From NCBI RefSeq assembly GCF_052857255.1, contig NC_135498.1:115573134-115637133 (forward strand): a stretch of 64,000 nt of DNA, read 5' to 3'. Both the position numbers and the translations under genes were made by a program. This DNA comes from Amblyomma americanum. Its lineage: Eukaryota; Arthropoda; Arachnida; Ixodida; Ixodidae. The notes under the pieces were generated by a model. It saw only the letters and a list, made by a program, of their open reading frames with translations, was not told the DNA's origin and searched no databases. Shown piece after piece: positions 9,990 through 23,200 of this stretch; position 1 is the stretch's first letter, and each line of letters begins with the position of its first letter.

Positions 9990-11380
9990 TTTGTTAAAAA
10001 AATTCAAGAGTGCCTCTATGGCAGGCTGGGAAAGATGGGCAAGCATTTCGTAGTGTATCTGGTCGTGTCCTGGAGCAGTATTTTTGCCGGCATACAGTAC
10101 TTTATTTCTTCGAGGGTAATTAGACAATTGTATTTTTCATTTACCCTTACACTTGTTTTGAGCCTGTGTTTTTCGGCCGTGCTTTTGTATTTCAAAAATG
10201 ACTGGCTGTAGTGTGATGAACTTGAAGCTGCAGCAAAGTGCTCCCCCAATATGTCTGCCTGGTCTCCTATATTTGTTTGCGTACGGGGTGTTGTCAAAAA
10301 ATGAACTGTGAAGGGTGAGTAGCTACCATTTAATTTTCGAACCTGCTCCCACATTTTCTTCGATGGGGTTGAACTATTTATAGAAGACACATGAGCTCTC
10401 CAGGATGTTTTTTTTCGGCATTGCGCCGAATATACCATGCTTGTGTCCTGGCCTTCTTGAAATGGAGGTTTTCGTGCGTTGGGTATCTGCGAATAACTCC
10501 CCACGCTTTATTTTGCCGTTTTTTTTTGCTTCATTGCATTCACGTGTGTACCACACCTTGTGGTTCTGACGGACCATTCCTGATGATTTTGGGATTGATA
10601 AATGTGTGGCAGTAAGGAACCATGACGTGAATGCTTCATTTATTTCGTCTATGCCGAGATTTTCTAAAGAAATACTCTCTAAACTGGCCTTTTCTCTAAA
10701 CAATTCCCAGTTAGCTAAATGTAACTTCCAACGGCGTGGTTTTGTCGGAATGACTCTTGGTGAGGATGACTGGCTTATTATGAAAGCAAGGTGATCGCTC
10801 CCATACAGGTTGCCAAGAACGTCCCACTTAAAATAGGTAAAAACACTTGGTGAACAAAAAGATAAATCTAGGCAGTTCATTTTCCCACTGCTTAGAAAAC
10901 AGTATGTGTGTTTGCTTGTGTTCAGGAGGCAGGCATTGTTGCAGAGGATAAAATCCTCTAAAATCCGGCCTCTGACATCCGTTTGTTCGCTTCCCCAAAA
11001 AGAGATATGGTTCCAGAAGTTGTATTAAAAGACTTTCTAAATCGTGAAGTGTGACTGTTAGGTGAGGTTCAATGTATATGGAACATATTGTTGTCTTAAT
11101 ATCGAGGACAGTGACACTAACTTCCTCGTATGATGTTTTAGGTCAATTTTTCGAGTAGCAACACGACCCTGGACAACTATAGCAGCGCCTCCAGAGAGCC
11201 TGCTTGAGGTCTCTCGGTCACATCGAAAGACTTGATACTTTCTAAGAATGTTTTTTTTTTCTGTGGTCCTAGGTTAGTCTCCTGGAGACACAGTGCTACC
11301 GGGGAGAATGAATTTAAAATATGTTACGCCAGTGTAGGTGTTTAAAAGTCCACGACAGTTCCAGTGAACTAGAGATGTCA
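9990..11380 (-). pseudogene. LINE B copy 1 ORF2 remnant: endonuclease and start of RT
   Basis: The frame 10880-10374 contains CLDLSFCSPSVF and YGSDHLAF, the SDH block of an APE-type endonuclease, followed by the linker KPRRWKLHLANWELFREKAS and MVRQNHKVWYT. Upstream endonuclease blocks (to about 11370) are frameshifted, and the RT start (about 10500-9990) is in another frame. It would nick target DNA and start reverse transcription in an intact element. Confidence 0.75.
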
Positions 11381-11449
11381 TGATAGTTGGGGATAAGTTT
11401 TAGAAATTAGGTTTGTGGATATTTTGGACATGTTATAGGGACTTTATCC

Positions 11450-12600
11450 CTTTATATGCGCTCAGGAGAGCTTTGCCGCCGCTGCAGCGGGGGCGAGAGA
11501 GGAGTTGTGTCCATCACCTCACTAGAGGTGCTGGAGGACCGCGCCATCGCCGCGGGTGTTTGCGTTTCAGACCTCGTCCGACGGGGGTAAGTCGCGCGGG
11601 ATGCCGACCCATGGACCGGAGCTCCCTGCTTTCGGGGTGGCAGAGCAGCCTTCGCTGTCCCTGCCTGGGGCGTGGATGGCCCTGCCATCGGCTCGGTAGA
11701 AGCCACCTCGGCAGGTGCCAGAATGCTGTGTGGTGCTACGCCCCTGCACACATCAGCGAAGCTGGATTTCGCTGTGAAGGAGAATTGTTTGGTGAGGGCA
11801 AGTCGCCTTCTCGTTTCTCTAAATGAAATGTTTTCTTTGGTCTTTAAGGTGATTATCTCATTTTCCTTTTTCCAGGCCCTGGAGTATGCAGCATGGTCTC
11901 CTTCAGTTTTCGCAGCGCCGGGCTGCGTTACATTGCTCAGAAACGTGATCCTTCAAAGCGCATTTTGCGCAAGTTTTGCGGCAGCGGCAGCTGTGAGCCG
12001 TAGCCAAACCTTTGACAATTGAAGTATCTTCGCGGGTTCGGAATATAGTGCCTGACATTTACTTTTAGGTATCCTACTTCGAAAGTTTCAGGTAGTGTAC
12101 TTGTGTTGAATGTTAGAACCAAGTGTTTTGTATCTATTCCTTTGTTGTCTTTCCAGATTTTGATTCTGTATACACCTGTGACATTTTCGTCGGACAAGCA
12201 TTCCAGTATTTTTTTCAGTTAGGTGTATGAAATCATTTTCAGAGATGACGCCACGGACAGTGTTAAGTGATCGATGTGCTGGTATGGAGACCGGGATGTC
12301 CCCTATAGAATCAATGTTTGAGAGCTTCGAGCGCTGGATGCACTCGCGCAGTTGAAGAAGGTCGTCGATGGCCATTTTTGAGACCTTGTAGCCAGGGCCC
12401 AAGGTATCGCTTAAAGATTTAGGCACAAGGAATGGAGGAATTATTCTTGCTTGTTTTTCATCGCTTTGACTGTGGATTACATGGAACTTGGTGAATGTCG
12501 GTTTCTTTTCGACAAAAAAAATCTGCTGCTTCGTTCCGCCCTCTCTTGAAACAGCGATCTGGTTTTAAAAGGGGGGGGGGAGCCATCAAAAATGTAGTTA
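11450..12600 (-). pseudogene. LINE B copy 1 ORF1 (nucleic-acid-binding) remnant
   Basis: Frames 12426-12088 and 12197-11937 read VSIPAHRSLNTVRGVISEND and VNVRHYIPNPRRYFNCQRFG, matching ORF1 of copy 2 with its zinc knuckle. In copy 1 the knuckle's first C is replaced (YFNC for CFNC) and the frame breaks repeatedly. Confidence 0.75.
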
Positions 12601-13339
12601 TTCGGCCATGGTGCCAGCCACCCACAACGGAGCCCAACAAAGGGACGGGACAGAAACTTGGTAGCAAGTCCTTCCCCTGAAAGCTGTACACCCCAACTAT
12701 TACCAAATATGACGCAACTCAGGTTGGTTCGCCACACCAGGTTAACCCTCGCCACCAGGAATAAAGGAAAACCTAAGAAGTGAGTAGGGGACAGGAGAGT
12801 TGTATGAAAGAGATAGGAAAGTAAAAGATCGAGGGGAAGACAGTAAAAGGCGACTGCCGATTTCGATCCCCCGGTCGGGCCAGGACGGAGGTACCGTCCA
12901 CAGGAAGCTGGGGCCAAAGTGGTGTGTTGCCTCCGCCGAGGGGCCTTAAAGGTCTAAACGCTCGGCATCGGCTCAACCACGGATCTCCTTTTCCCCGGAC
13001 CCAGCGATGCCACGCACGACCAAGTGCGGGTGCTCGGGTCCATGGTGATGCACTGCTCACCATCATCCCCCTGCGGGGATGTCCCTGCGTATGCTCGGGA
13101 ACCTGTGGTGTTGCCACTCACCAACATCTGCTAGAGTCACTGGAAAAATTTCAGTGTACCGCAGCCGTTTTCCCCACACCGCCGACGCGTTCATTGGGCC
13201 CAACCGTAGCACGTGACTTTGGGGTGCCATATACCTTCCAAGCGCCGGGCGGGCCGGCTGAGTTGGAGCGCAGGCAGCGCAGGTTCCCTACATTTCTTGT
13301 GTTCCGATTGTCGCACTCGCGTTTGACTGCAAGGAAATC

Positions 13340-14398
13340 ATGCCTGGCTGCTGCGCCTTCAGATGCAGCGGCCAATCCGAGTCTGGAAAGATTTTTCTCG
13401 ATTCCGACCGCGAAAAATGACCGAGAGCGTCGTTCTGCGTAGTTACCCAGAATCGGTCGGGAGAATTTCAAGCCTACAAAAAACAGCCGCGTGTGCGAGG
13501 TATACGTAAGTGCACCTTGCTTGTGCTTTTCGGCACTGTTTTAGAAGATATTGAAGCGAAGTGCAAGCGGTGTTAGCGATGCTACGAAAATAGGAGTTCA
13601 TTGCAGGGATCGTTCGCGCCTTGCACACTTAACGCGGGTACACGTGTACGCGCTTGTTGCTCAACACACGCGATTATTCCGTGCTCGCGGCACGGGAAAA
13701 TTTGTGACGGGAGAATTCCGCGTCCTCACGTGCACCAGGTACTCGCATGATTTCTCCGCGCACGTGAGAGCGCTCTCACTTTGAGTCACTCGATGCAAGG
13801 CATTTCTTTTTCGCAGACCGTGACGATCGCAGTCAACAAAACATGGTCAGTGCATGTTGTGCGTCCACATAACGGCCGCTTTCTGTGCAGTTGTGTTGGC
13901 ACTGGTAAAAAAATAGAAAAGGGTTAAATGTTAGCAATCCTTGAAGCTGTGTGTTTGCGGCCACATGCGCGTTTACATCCCAAATGAGCTATTTTAATTT
14001 CCTCAGTGCATAAACTTCTAAACCTTTATAACGTATTCTTCGTCTCTTCAGTTGGGTCTTTCATCTTATTATTACAGCTATCTTCCATGTTTTTCTTGTG
14101 TCACATGTGTGAAACAGGGCTTCATTCAAAAAAGCCCTGGGAGCCTTCTTGGGCAGCCCAGCTTTAGGGTGACCAGCATCACACTGCAAAGCATACAATG
14201 AACATTTGCAGGACCACTTTTGTGCTGAAGACTTTGAGAATCCTAGAGTGGATGGGAAGAAGCTAAAGTACAAAGCTGTGCCAAGCGTTTTTGCTCACTG
14301 TGTGCCAAAAAAATCAGAAAGCCACCGCCTTCCTAATTCACCAGCAAACAACTTGGCTGAAGAAGAGGCTGAACATGAAGAGGAAAACTTGCTAATAG
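13340..14398 (+). pseudogene. P-element/THAP9-like transposase, THAP-domain exons
   Basis: Exon 1 (13340-13499) starts MPGCCAFRCSGQSESGK, the C-x-x-x-C start of a THAP C2CH zinc finger, and ends VCE|GTATAC. Exon 2 (14212-14398) follows TTTGCAG and begins DHFCAEDFENPRVDGKKLKY, then AVPSVF, completing the C2CH (H in DHF) and the AVPxxF motif, and ends ATAG|GTAATTTT. Two lesions kill exon 1: one extra T in the run at 13392-13396, and TAG at 13440-13442 where THAP domains have the invariant W. THAP domains bind the transposon end DNA. The exons join in phase with the exons at 20241-24313. A LINE separates them. Confidence 0.85.
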
Positions 14399-14476
14399 GT
14401 AATTTTCCCCCATTGGATTTGGATTGTAAAACTTTATTTGTCCAACAGATGTAGGGAAGGCTTTAAGCCTTCCCAC

Positions 14477-17400
14477 CTAGGCGACGGCCAGGAGTCCTTG
14501 GACCCTAGCGGCGGTTTCGGCCAGTCGGACGGTCTTCAGTTGAATATCCGGATCGGAGCTGAGTAATAAGGTCTCCCATTGTTCTAAAGACTTTATGCTT
14601 CCTTCAGAGGGAGCCTGTGGGCATTCCCACAGAATGTGATTACGATCAGTCCTGGCTTTACATAGCTTACACTGGCTGGAGTACTGACCCGGGTAGTTGA
14701 GGCTGCACGACACCGGGCTTGGAAACGAGTTGGTTTGCAGCCGACGCCAAGTGGAGGCCTGGGTCTTGTTTAAGGATATATCAGCCGGAGGATATTTAAC
14801 CCGCCCTAGTCTGTAGTGTTGTGTGATCTCTCTGTAACACACTAAGCGGTCCCGCCCCATGAAGCCTTCGGCTAGCCCACAAGCTCGGAAAGTAAGTCCT
14901 CGAGCTAATTCGTGGGCCGCCTCGTTCCCAGCGAGGGAGGCGTGCGCAGGTGCCCAGATTATTTCAATTTTCCTGCTATCTCTGCAGGATTCTGTTCGCC
15001 TCGGGAGAAATTCTGCCTCTGGCAAAGTTCATCACCGAAACCTTAGAGTCGCTGACTATAATTTTGGCTGAAGTATTTGCAATTGCAAGAGCTATGGCAG
15101 ATTCTTCTCCAATCTGAGAGAAATCCGTTGGAACTGTGCCACTGGCTAGCAATCTAGTTTCAGCGCTCGCTACAGCTAGGGCCATGCGGCCGTTGCCATA
15201 GTTTCCAGTATCAACGTAGAGCACGTCCTTCGAGTTTTTGAAACGCTTTTCAAGAGCCTCGGCCCGCTTCTCTCTGCGTTCCTTGTGATGGATTGGGTGC
15301 ATGCTTTTAGGTAGTGGTGGGATTATGAGTCGGTTCCGCACGCTTCGCGGCAGGTCGACTTTGATGCCTTCCTGCTCTTCATAGTTAATGCCTAGCCTAG
15401 CTAGGATTTTCCTGCCCGCAGGGCTTCCCGCAAGTCTCTCATATTGCGAGATCCTCACTGCTTCAATAATCTCCTCAAGAGTGTTGTGGAGCCCTAGAGC
15501 AAAGAGCTTTTCAGTTGCAGTGCGGATGGGAAGTCCCAGCGCGTTTTATACTTTTACGTATGATGCCCTCAATCTTCTTCTTCTCGAAGGATCTAAAGCT
15601 GAGGAAGGGAGCAACATAAGCTATTCTACTTATAACAAAGGCCTGGACTAGCCTAACTAGATTCGCTTCTCTCATCCCGGACCGCCTGTTAGCAATCCAG
15701 CGGATGAGCCTCATGGTCTGCTGTGCGCAGCCGTCTAGTTTCCGCATTGTTTCGCCATTAACGCTGTTGGCCTGAATCAGAAGTCCCAGAACTCTGATTT
15801 TGTCCACTTTTGGAATGGGGATCCCCTAGCTATGAGGGAGATTTGCGGTTCCTCCTTACTGGCCCTGCCTTTCGGCTGGTATAGAAGCAGTTCCGATTTT
15901 TGCGGTGAACATTTAAGTCCCCTATGTCCGACGTAACCTTCAATTTCCTGGATAGCCCTTTGGAGGGTGTCCTCTATTTGGGCATCGCTGCCCCTAGCTA
16001 TCCACAACGTGATGTCATCAGCGTACATGCTGTGGTTTAGTCCTTCAATAGCCTCCGGTCTTTCAGGGAGTTTGATCATGGCCACATTGAAAAGAAAGAG
16101 CGAGAGCACAGAGCCCTGTGGGGTCCCTTTGCTGCCTAATTTAATGTCATCTGATTTGCATTCTCCAATCTGGATTCGTGCTTCTCGGTCTGACGAAAAG
16201 TCCCTAATGTAAATGTAGGTTCGTTCGCCTACTCCCAAGTCCTGAAGGTTCTCCAGAATGGCTTTAAGTGTGACGTTATCAAAAGCCTTCGCTAGGTCAA
16301 GCCCTAGGATTGCCTTTGCGTCCCCGGTTTCCGCATCGATGATTTGGTGTTTTAGTTGCAGCATCACGTCCTGGGTGGAGAGCCTGGGCCTAAAGCCCAC
16401 CATCGAATGCGGATAGAGGTCATTATCCTCCATGTAGTTATTGAGCCGCGTTTGAATAACGTACTCCAAAAGCTTGCCTGCACAAGAGGTTAGAGAGATA
16501 GGTCTTAAGTTCTCTATCTGGAGTTTCTTGCCTGGTTTTGGGATCACCACCTTAGCGGTTTTCCACTGATTTGGTAGTTTACCCTCTTCCCAGCACTTCT
16601 GCATAAAGTTAGTTAATGCAGTTATAGAGTTATCAAGATTGCGAAGCATTTTATTGCTAACGCCATCCGGGCCTGAAGCTGACTTGGTTTTGAGCCTGGC
16701 AATCTCCGCCCGGACATCCGCTTCGCTGATGGGTTCGTCTAGGCTGGAGTTGCCTACGCCTTCATAGTTAGGTAGGGGTTCCTTGCTAGTGTCCCTTATG
16801 TATCTCCCCTGTATTTCCTTCATTAGGTCTACCTCCGTACCTTCATACATGTGAAGAATTTTTTGAAGGTTCTGTCGCTGCGCTGTTTTGCAGCCTTGTG
16901 GATCTAGCAGGTAGCGAAGCAGATTCCATGTCCTAGCTAGGCCTATATTTCTGTCCATCCTATCGCAGGTGGACTCCCAGTTCTGCCTGGTTAGTTGTAG
17001 CGCGCAATCTTCTATATTTTTATTGAGCCTAGCGATCCGTCTCCTGAGATTGCGGTTCCACCTTTGCCTCCTGAGCCGTTTTTCCATGCTGAGCTTAGCT
17101 TCCTACATATGGAAAAGGTGGCTATCTGCTATTTCCAGTGCAGAGTCCTCTGTTATCTCCTTGGTTGCGTTCTTGACGTCCTGGCTCAGTTTCTTAGCCC
17201 ATTCATCAATATCCCTTATCTCACTCACTTCCGTCTCGCTTCTTATTTCGCGAAATGCATCCCATTCAACAATTAGCTGGTCTCTGCCTTTTCTTCTGGC
17301 AGGGCCTGCGCTCACCACTGTTTCGAGAATAAAGTGATCGCTGCCTAGGTTTTCCTGGGTATTAACCCAGGTTGCATCTCCCACGTTTTTGACGAAGGTG

Positions 17401-17960
17401 AGGTCGGGTGAGGTGTCTACGCTGACACTATTCCCCGTTCTAGTGGGAGTTTGGGGGTCGGTGATTAAGGTGAGCCCCTCTTGTTGTGCATCCAGCCAGA
17501 GTTCCCTTCCCTTAACTCCTTCTTTTGTGTACCCCCCGGCAACGTGTTGGGCGTTAAAGTCTCCCACCACTACCAAAGCTTGCCTTTTGGCAATACGCAG
17601 TTTTTTGGAGAAAAGGTCCAAATCGGGCCTTCCTCTGTTTCGGGCTGCTATAGATATTGAGAACAAACAGGCTGTCTTTTCTTTTTTGCTGGAATAAGTT
17701 CAACAAGGACGTGGTCTACGTTGATAACCTCCGTGTCATGCTTAACGACTGCTAAGTTTCTCCTGACCAGGATGGTTACCCCGGATCTTCCATCATCTGT
17801 ACTAAATGATAGGTAGCCCGGTAATTTTGCTATCCCCTAAGTTTCTTGTAAAGCGATTACGTCCGGATTGTCTTTGCCAAGAAGGAGCTGCTGTAGGACC
17901 GCCCTTTTGCGACGATACCCGCGGCAATTCCATTGCCAAATCGCGTTTATTGGGACAGCA
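14477..17960 (-). pseudogene. LINE A ORF2: endonuclease, RT, RNase H
   Basis: In order: WQWNCRG start (about 17945), IALQET, VVVGDFNAQHVAGG and NLGSDHFILE (APE-type endonuclease). The RT frame 17087-15777 (436 codons) has SASGPDGVSNKML, LRPISLTSCAGK, GLDLAKAFDNV, GTPQGSVLS and an intact MYADDITLW (YADD at 16014-16025). RNase H follows with YVDTGNYGNGRMAL, ESAIALAIANTSAK, VSDSK and WAPAHASLAGNEAAHELA, then the tail zinc motif CKLCKARTDRNHILWEC and TAG/stop at 14477. Frameshifts fall near 17690, 17100, 15790, 15520 and 15000, so no full polyprotein is possible. Confidence 0.9.
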
Positions 17961-19623
17961 CATGACTGAATTGTGGATTGTCACCCAGTGGTATTAGGGT
18001 CGCAGCCGTCTGTGATCCACCATGTACCTTCTGCTCTGTTTCCCTCTGCCAGTTATTAATGCTCACCAACTCGGCCCTGTGCTTCTGGCTTTCTTCCGAT
18101 AGCGCCTGGATGACTTGGAAGACTGCTGCGAACTCTGCCTGTCAGCTCGCCTGGAAGTCGTCCATTTTCTAGCATAGATCTGCTATTGTGGGCTCTTACG
18201 ACGCGTTCGCGCCTAGTTTCCTTTTCAGAGGTGGGGAGCGGGCGTCATCTACCTGCATCTCCACAGTGCTTTCAACGATTGAGTGGGTTTTAATCGTGTT
18301 AGCTGTACTGACTGCGTTAGCTACTTTCTTCTCCCTTTTTAGCATAGCGTTTTCCTTTTCAAGGTTACCCACTCTTTTAGTGAGTTTCTCTACCATGATT
18401 CTCTTCTTGGCTAGTTCCTCGGACTCCGTATTTTTTGGGGAGACCTTATCTACCCAGCTCACCTCCCTTTGCCTGTTGGCTTCAGTCCTCGGCCTTGACG
18501 ACGATCTTGCCCTCGAGCCACCTGGAGCCGGAGCGATCCCCAGAGCTGGAGCAGCCCTTGCAGCTGGAACGGCCCGGGAGATCGAGGCGAGGGAAGGAGT
18601 CGGAGCGGCTCCGGAAGCCCTCCCGGCTCCTTCAGCGGCTTTTCCGCCCAGGCGGGGGTGTTTTCTTCGCCTCCTCTTCTTGGAGCTTCCGCTCCCACTG
18701 GCGTTTTTTGACGATGTACGGAGTTCGGTAGATCTCGCGACACTTGTTTCCCAGTTCATGTCCATTTCCACAAAGAGCACATTTGGGATCACACACGTAT
18801 CTATCCGGTGGCTTCACCGTACCGCAGCCGCGACACTTGACGTTTTCCGGGTCCGAACACACATCAGAGCGGTGCCCAAGGTGTCCGCATGCGTTGCACA
18901 CTTCAAACTTCTTTTTGTAGAGGAAGCACTTGAAGAGCCCGCCTCCATAATAAATCCAAAAAGGCACATTCTCATCGACGAAGAGTATCAGAACTGAGGT
19001 CGATGTCTTCCCCATTCTTCTGATCCTTCTGATTTTGGGGTTCCTTGAACAATCCAGGTCGTCCAGAATCTGTGCCGGAACCCCATGAATAACTCCTTTG
19101 CCACTACCCTCGGGAGCTGACAGGTAGGCGTTTACATCGTACTTTTCCTGATCAACCTGAAGTGTTTTTATCTTCATGTATCTATGCATTCTTTCTTCAC
19201 TCATGGTGCCTATCAAAACGCTGTTTTGCTTGGTGTTAAGTTGAATAATGTCTTCTTAGCCTCCTTCAAATTCACGCCCCCAGCGGCTCGCACAATCTCA
19301 TATATCTTCACGTCTCCACCCAAAGATAGAGCTTTCAATCCTCCGCTAGGTCGGATTATCACCTTATGCAGGCCAGTAGGTAGGCGTGGTTGCTGTGACG
19401 CCACGGAGCGCAGCGCCAACTTCCTCCCCGCCATCTTGATTGCTTTGGTGCTCACGTGGCCGCCATCTTGTCTCCTTCGTTGATCCCAGCCGACACCTTG
19501 GTCTTCTCCCTCGTGGCCGCCATCTTGGCTGCCGCGTTGCTGGTTTGTGTTGATCGTTAACCAACCGACCTTTTCGGAAAATTCTTCGGGAGAAATATCC
19601 TCCCCTTGAACAACAACCTGCAT
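17955..19623 (-). pseudogene. LINE A ORF1 (RNA-binding, zinc knuckles)
   Basis: Starts MQVVVQGEDISPEEFSEKVG (19623). A stop/frameshift near 19213 separates it from the next frame (19216-18632), which carries the CCHC knuckle VCNACGHLGHRSDVC and a second, PKCALCGNGHELGNKC. A further shift near 18640 leads to a basic/proline-rich part, a predicted coiled coil (KKRIMVEKLTKRVGNLEKEN) and a short helical end near 18000. ORF1 coats LINE RNA. Three breaks make it non-functional. Confidence 0.83.
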
Positions 19624-19952
19624 TTCCGCCGAAAATATCCGGCCGTGCTAAGAAGCCCCAGGGGTCGGCGGCGAGGCGCACCGACGCTTGGCCGGCGGGC
19701 AGTGGTCGGAGTCGACGCTAAGTCGAACACAGGCGCCGGGACGACGCGTCAAAGTCGAAAAATAGCCGAAAATTGGGTCCACTTGCCGCAATTTCGGTAT
19801 CCAGGTGATCCTGGCAACTTCCGCTGATGATTCCAATCGAAGTTGGCTTGAGCACAAGCATAAATCCGCCAGGAACATCGAAAAACCGGGGAGCGCACGC
19901 AAGACACGTCCGCACGCCTCGGCGTCCGAGGCCAATCCTCAATTTTCCCCCA

Positions 19953-20240
19953 AATCAAAATTTGTTTTTCATACATACACTGCAGCAGTGCTTTGTCGGT
20001 CGGTTATCATGTAGCCATATATAATGCAAAATGGACAATTTCGTACCTGAATGTATACTGGCATTGATCTTGTAACTTTATTATGATTTGAATCATGGCC
20101 TGAGATGGTGACCAAACACAGAAACGTCAATTATTTCATTGGCACTGCCCTTTTAAATGTAGCACTTACAAGTAATGTGGTTGCATATGTGGGTACAAAA
20201 AGTGTTGGAAACCAAAAAATCGCTATGAAAAGTTTTGCAG
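19953..20240 (+). other. Rest of the P-like transposase intron
   Basis: Sequence downstream of the LINE A target duplication, leading to the acceptor GTTTTGCAG at 20240. No other element seen. Confidence 0.5.
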
Positions 20241-23200
20241 CTGCTGACAACACAGCAGATAGTCTGAACTCTTCAAAAGAGCCACAGGATCATGCTTAAT
20301 CTGCTTATGTGGCAACAAAAGTGCCCAAAACCTCTGGTGTTCAAGAGGATGCGCCTCCCAACATGTTCAGTGAAGTTGACGTACTGAGGCGCCAACTTAA
20401 CTTGGAAAGAAAAAAGCGTGCAAGGGCGGAAATGGAGTGTGACGCCCTGAGAAGTTCATTTAGTGGACTGCTTGCAGACGATCAGCTCCGTGTCCTGCAA
20501 AAGGGAACAATGAGAGGTTCATCATGGACTCAGAAGACAATTCAGGAGTCTCTAAGGTCAGACTTATCTGTGGGGGAAGAGGATATGAGTATCTGAGAGG
20601 TAATGGCTGGCCGCTCCCTGCTGAACGCGCGCTTCAGAAACATATTGAAGGCATCAGTTTACCCCAGGTAAGCAGCAATGTTTGCAGCTGCATAACATTT
20701 TCCAAATTGCAGGTGCGACTCGGGACTAGCTATTGACTTCACTGATCACAAAGCAGGCATAGCTACAAATATTGGGCGGCTGCAGAGGGCTTGCACTGAT
20801 CTTTTTAGAAAAGATTTTATAAAGGCTCTGATAGTGACAAGAGAGGTTGTTTGAAACAACTGGGCTGAAGCTTGTACTTTTGAATTTCAAATAAAAGTAG
20901 CAGTGATCATTCCAGCATGCATGTTTGCTAGCAAAGATACACTGTAACTATGCTTCTACAATACCCTTGGGTTAATGTTAAAGCTATCAAACATAATAAA
21001 AGGTTCTTTTCTTGCCATTCTACGTATTCTTGAGGAAGTGTTTCTAGCTTTGGCATCAAAAGTGGCAACATTCAACTCTGAAGAGCGTTATGCAGTGCTA
21101 ATGTTGAACAAAATCCAACTGACACCTGGTTTGGAATATGATATTACAACACGCTCTGTCATCGGTAAGGCTTCATCAAAAACAAATGCGGTCTGCTGTT
21201 TACATATCAGACAGTGTAGTTCTCTTGGAGCTAAAACCAGCGCAGTAATGAGAACTGGCATGTGATACTTCAACTTAGCAGTGTAGAAACAAAAATGAAA
21301 TGCAACAAATTTTTTAACTGCACTAATTTCAATATCTAAGGATTAATGACTAAATGTGTGTGCATAGGGACACACAGAAAGCCATTCAAGCATCCTTGAG
21401 ATACCTTATATTTGTGTAGTTTTAGATAAAACCTGTTATGCCCCATAAACAAAGTTATCAAAGTGGTGTCCAACTTCACTCACTTAAGCTTGGCGCATGA
21501 CAGGATTACATGCGTATGTGCTACTAAACAAAACACAGCAACATTTTTTTCAATTCTACTTTTGATGCTTTCCTGTGCTACTAAAGCACACTGCATGGTT
21601 ACTTTATAATGTATACTGGACAGCTCTGCACTGGTATGCCCCAAATAAGCATTCTTGAAATATTCTTCAGGCCACCCCGCTCTCCCCTCCTCGAACCCAA
21701 GTGCAGAGCCTGTACTGGTGACACATGCTTTGGTCTTCATGCTTGGTGGAATTGCATCAAGATGGAAGCAGACTGTCGCATATCATTTCACAGGTAAGTA
21801 GCAGTTGGAAGTTAAAGTGCTTAGTGAATTTTTGCATGTAAAGTTGGCAACAACACAATGTTTTCATGTTTCGTATGTGCATAACTACAGAGACTGTTTG
21901 GCCAATTCCTAAACAATTGCATGCTGCTGATGTGTAATATGGAGTGGCAACGTTCCTCCCAGAATCTTTACTGAACTGCCCACTTTTTCTTGGATGGTAG
22001 CGAGCTAATGCACAGGGGAGGCTTACCGAAAGTGCAGTTGGTGTTGGTTAAGACCACCTAGTGTCACAGGCAATGACAACCCACAGAATAAAGCCAAAAT
22101 GAGTTGTCCGTACTGTATAGACTGTTACATAGGTATATGAAGTGATGTCTCGCACAACTAAAGCAGCATCCTTGGCATGACTACTGATGACATGCTATCG
22201 TCGCTGGCATTTAGTTTCCTTGCTTGCTAAACCTCCTAAGCAGCTGATGAGTGAAAGAAGGTAGCATGAAAAATGAAGCAAGGCTTCAAGAAAGTGGTTA
22301 TCGACTTGGCCTTGTGCCCTGCCATGTTGCCTGTGTGCCAGCCAAGTGTGGAGTGGGTGAGAGACACCACTAATAGCAGCATAATGCAATAACTGCAGCA
22401 TCAGAATGCATATCGCTATGAGTGAAATGTGAAAAAATAAATGAACGGCTTCAGCATTTCATTTTCATTTCAGCTGAATCCTTTGATGCAGCCAAGGTAA
22501 TGGGCTTGCTATTTGAAATCATCAGGCGTTGTGAAAGCATCGGTCTATCAGTGGACTGCATTACATCAGACATGGGTGGAGGAAATCAAGCCATCTGGAG
22601 GCTGCGTGGAATCATGGCCACAAAGTATGGTCGTCCAAGGACCACGTGCCCCCATCCATGTGGAAACGACCATAGCCTTCATTTCCTTGCAGACGCACCC
22701 CATCTGCTGAAGAACTTGCGCGGGCACCTGATTCGGCAACAAAGAATCCTTCTAGACGACGACACAGTGCGGAAGAACACATTGCCATCCAATGAGGTAA
22801 GTTGGTTGTATAACAGTCTCGCACCATCTTATATTGCTGTTTACCACGTAGCGTGCACAATGGATTTTAATTATTTGAAAAATGTTGTGACTTTTGCATC
22901 TACAATAAAGATTGTTTACTTCAATGTGATGCATGTACAAGATTCAGCTCCAATAAATACAAATATGGTTTTACAGTTTTATTTATTCATATAACTCAAG
23001 AGTCCCTTTGTGAGGGCATTACATGAGAGGCAGGCACCTGCAAACATACAACATGCTACATTAGCCTACACATGTAAAATGAAAATGATCATTTGCTTCT
23101 ACTGCAGGTCTCCATGAAGTACCTAGAGCAGCTATGCGAGATTGACGAGAAGCATAGCCTGAAGCTTGCTCCATGCCTGAAGTTAAAGCATTTAAATCCT

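Larger units (their letters stand above)
9956..13131 (-). mobile_element. I-like LINE family B, copy 1 (3'-truncated, decayed)
   Basis: On the minus strand this matches the copy at 24314-30214, from its 5' UTR (CCTGCGGGGATGTCCCTGCG, CGGAGGTACCGTCC) through ORF1 and the endonuclease into the start of RT, where similarity ends near 9960. Everything 3' of that point (RT palm, RNase H, tail) is missing. The 5' end is near 13131, where similarity to copy 2 also fades. Stops and frameshifts are numerous. Because the missing part is 3', this is a later deletion rather than ordinary 5' truncation. No target duplication was found. Confidence 0.85.
14413..19940 (-). mobile_element. I-like LINE family A, near full length (5.5 kb)
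   Basis: Bounded by the 12-bp target duplication AATTTTCCCCCA at 14401-14412 and 19941-19952. Reading the minus strand: 5' UTR (19940-19624), ORF1 with zinc knuckles, then ORF2 with endonuclease, RT, RNase H and a C-terminal CCHC, and a 3' end ACAATCCAAATCCAA. This is the layout of I-superfamily LINEs. It is intact end to end but disabled by several frameshifts and stops. It lies in the first bases of a P-like transposase intron, in the opposite orientation to that gene. Confidence 0.92.
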
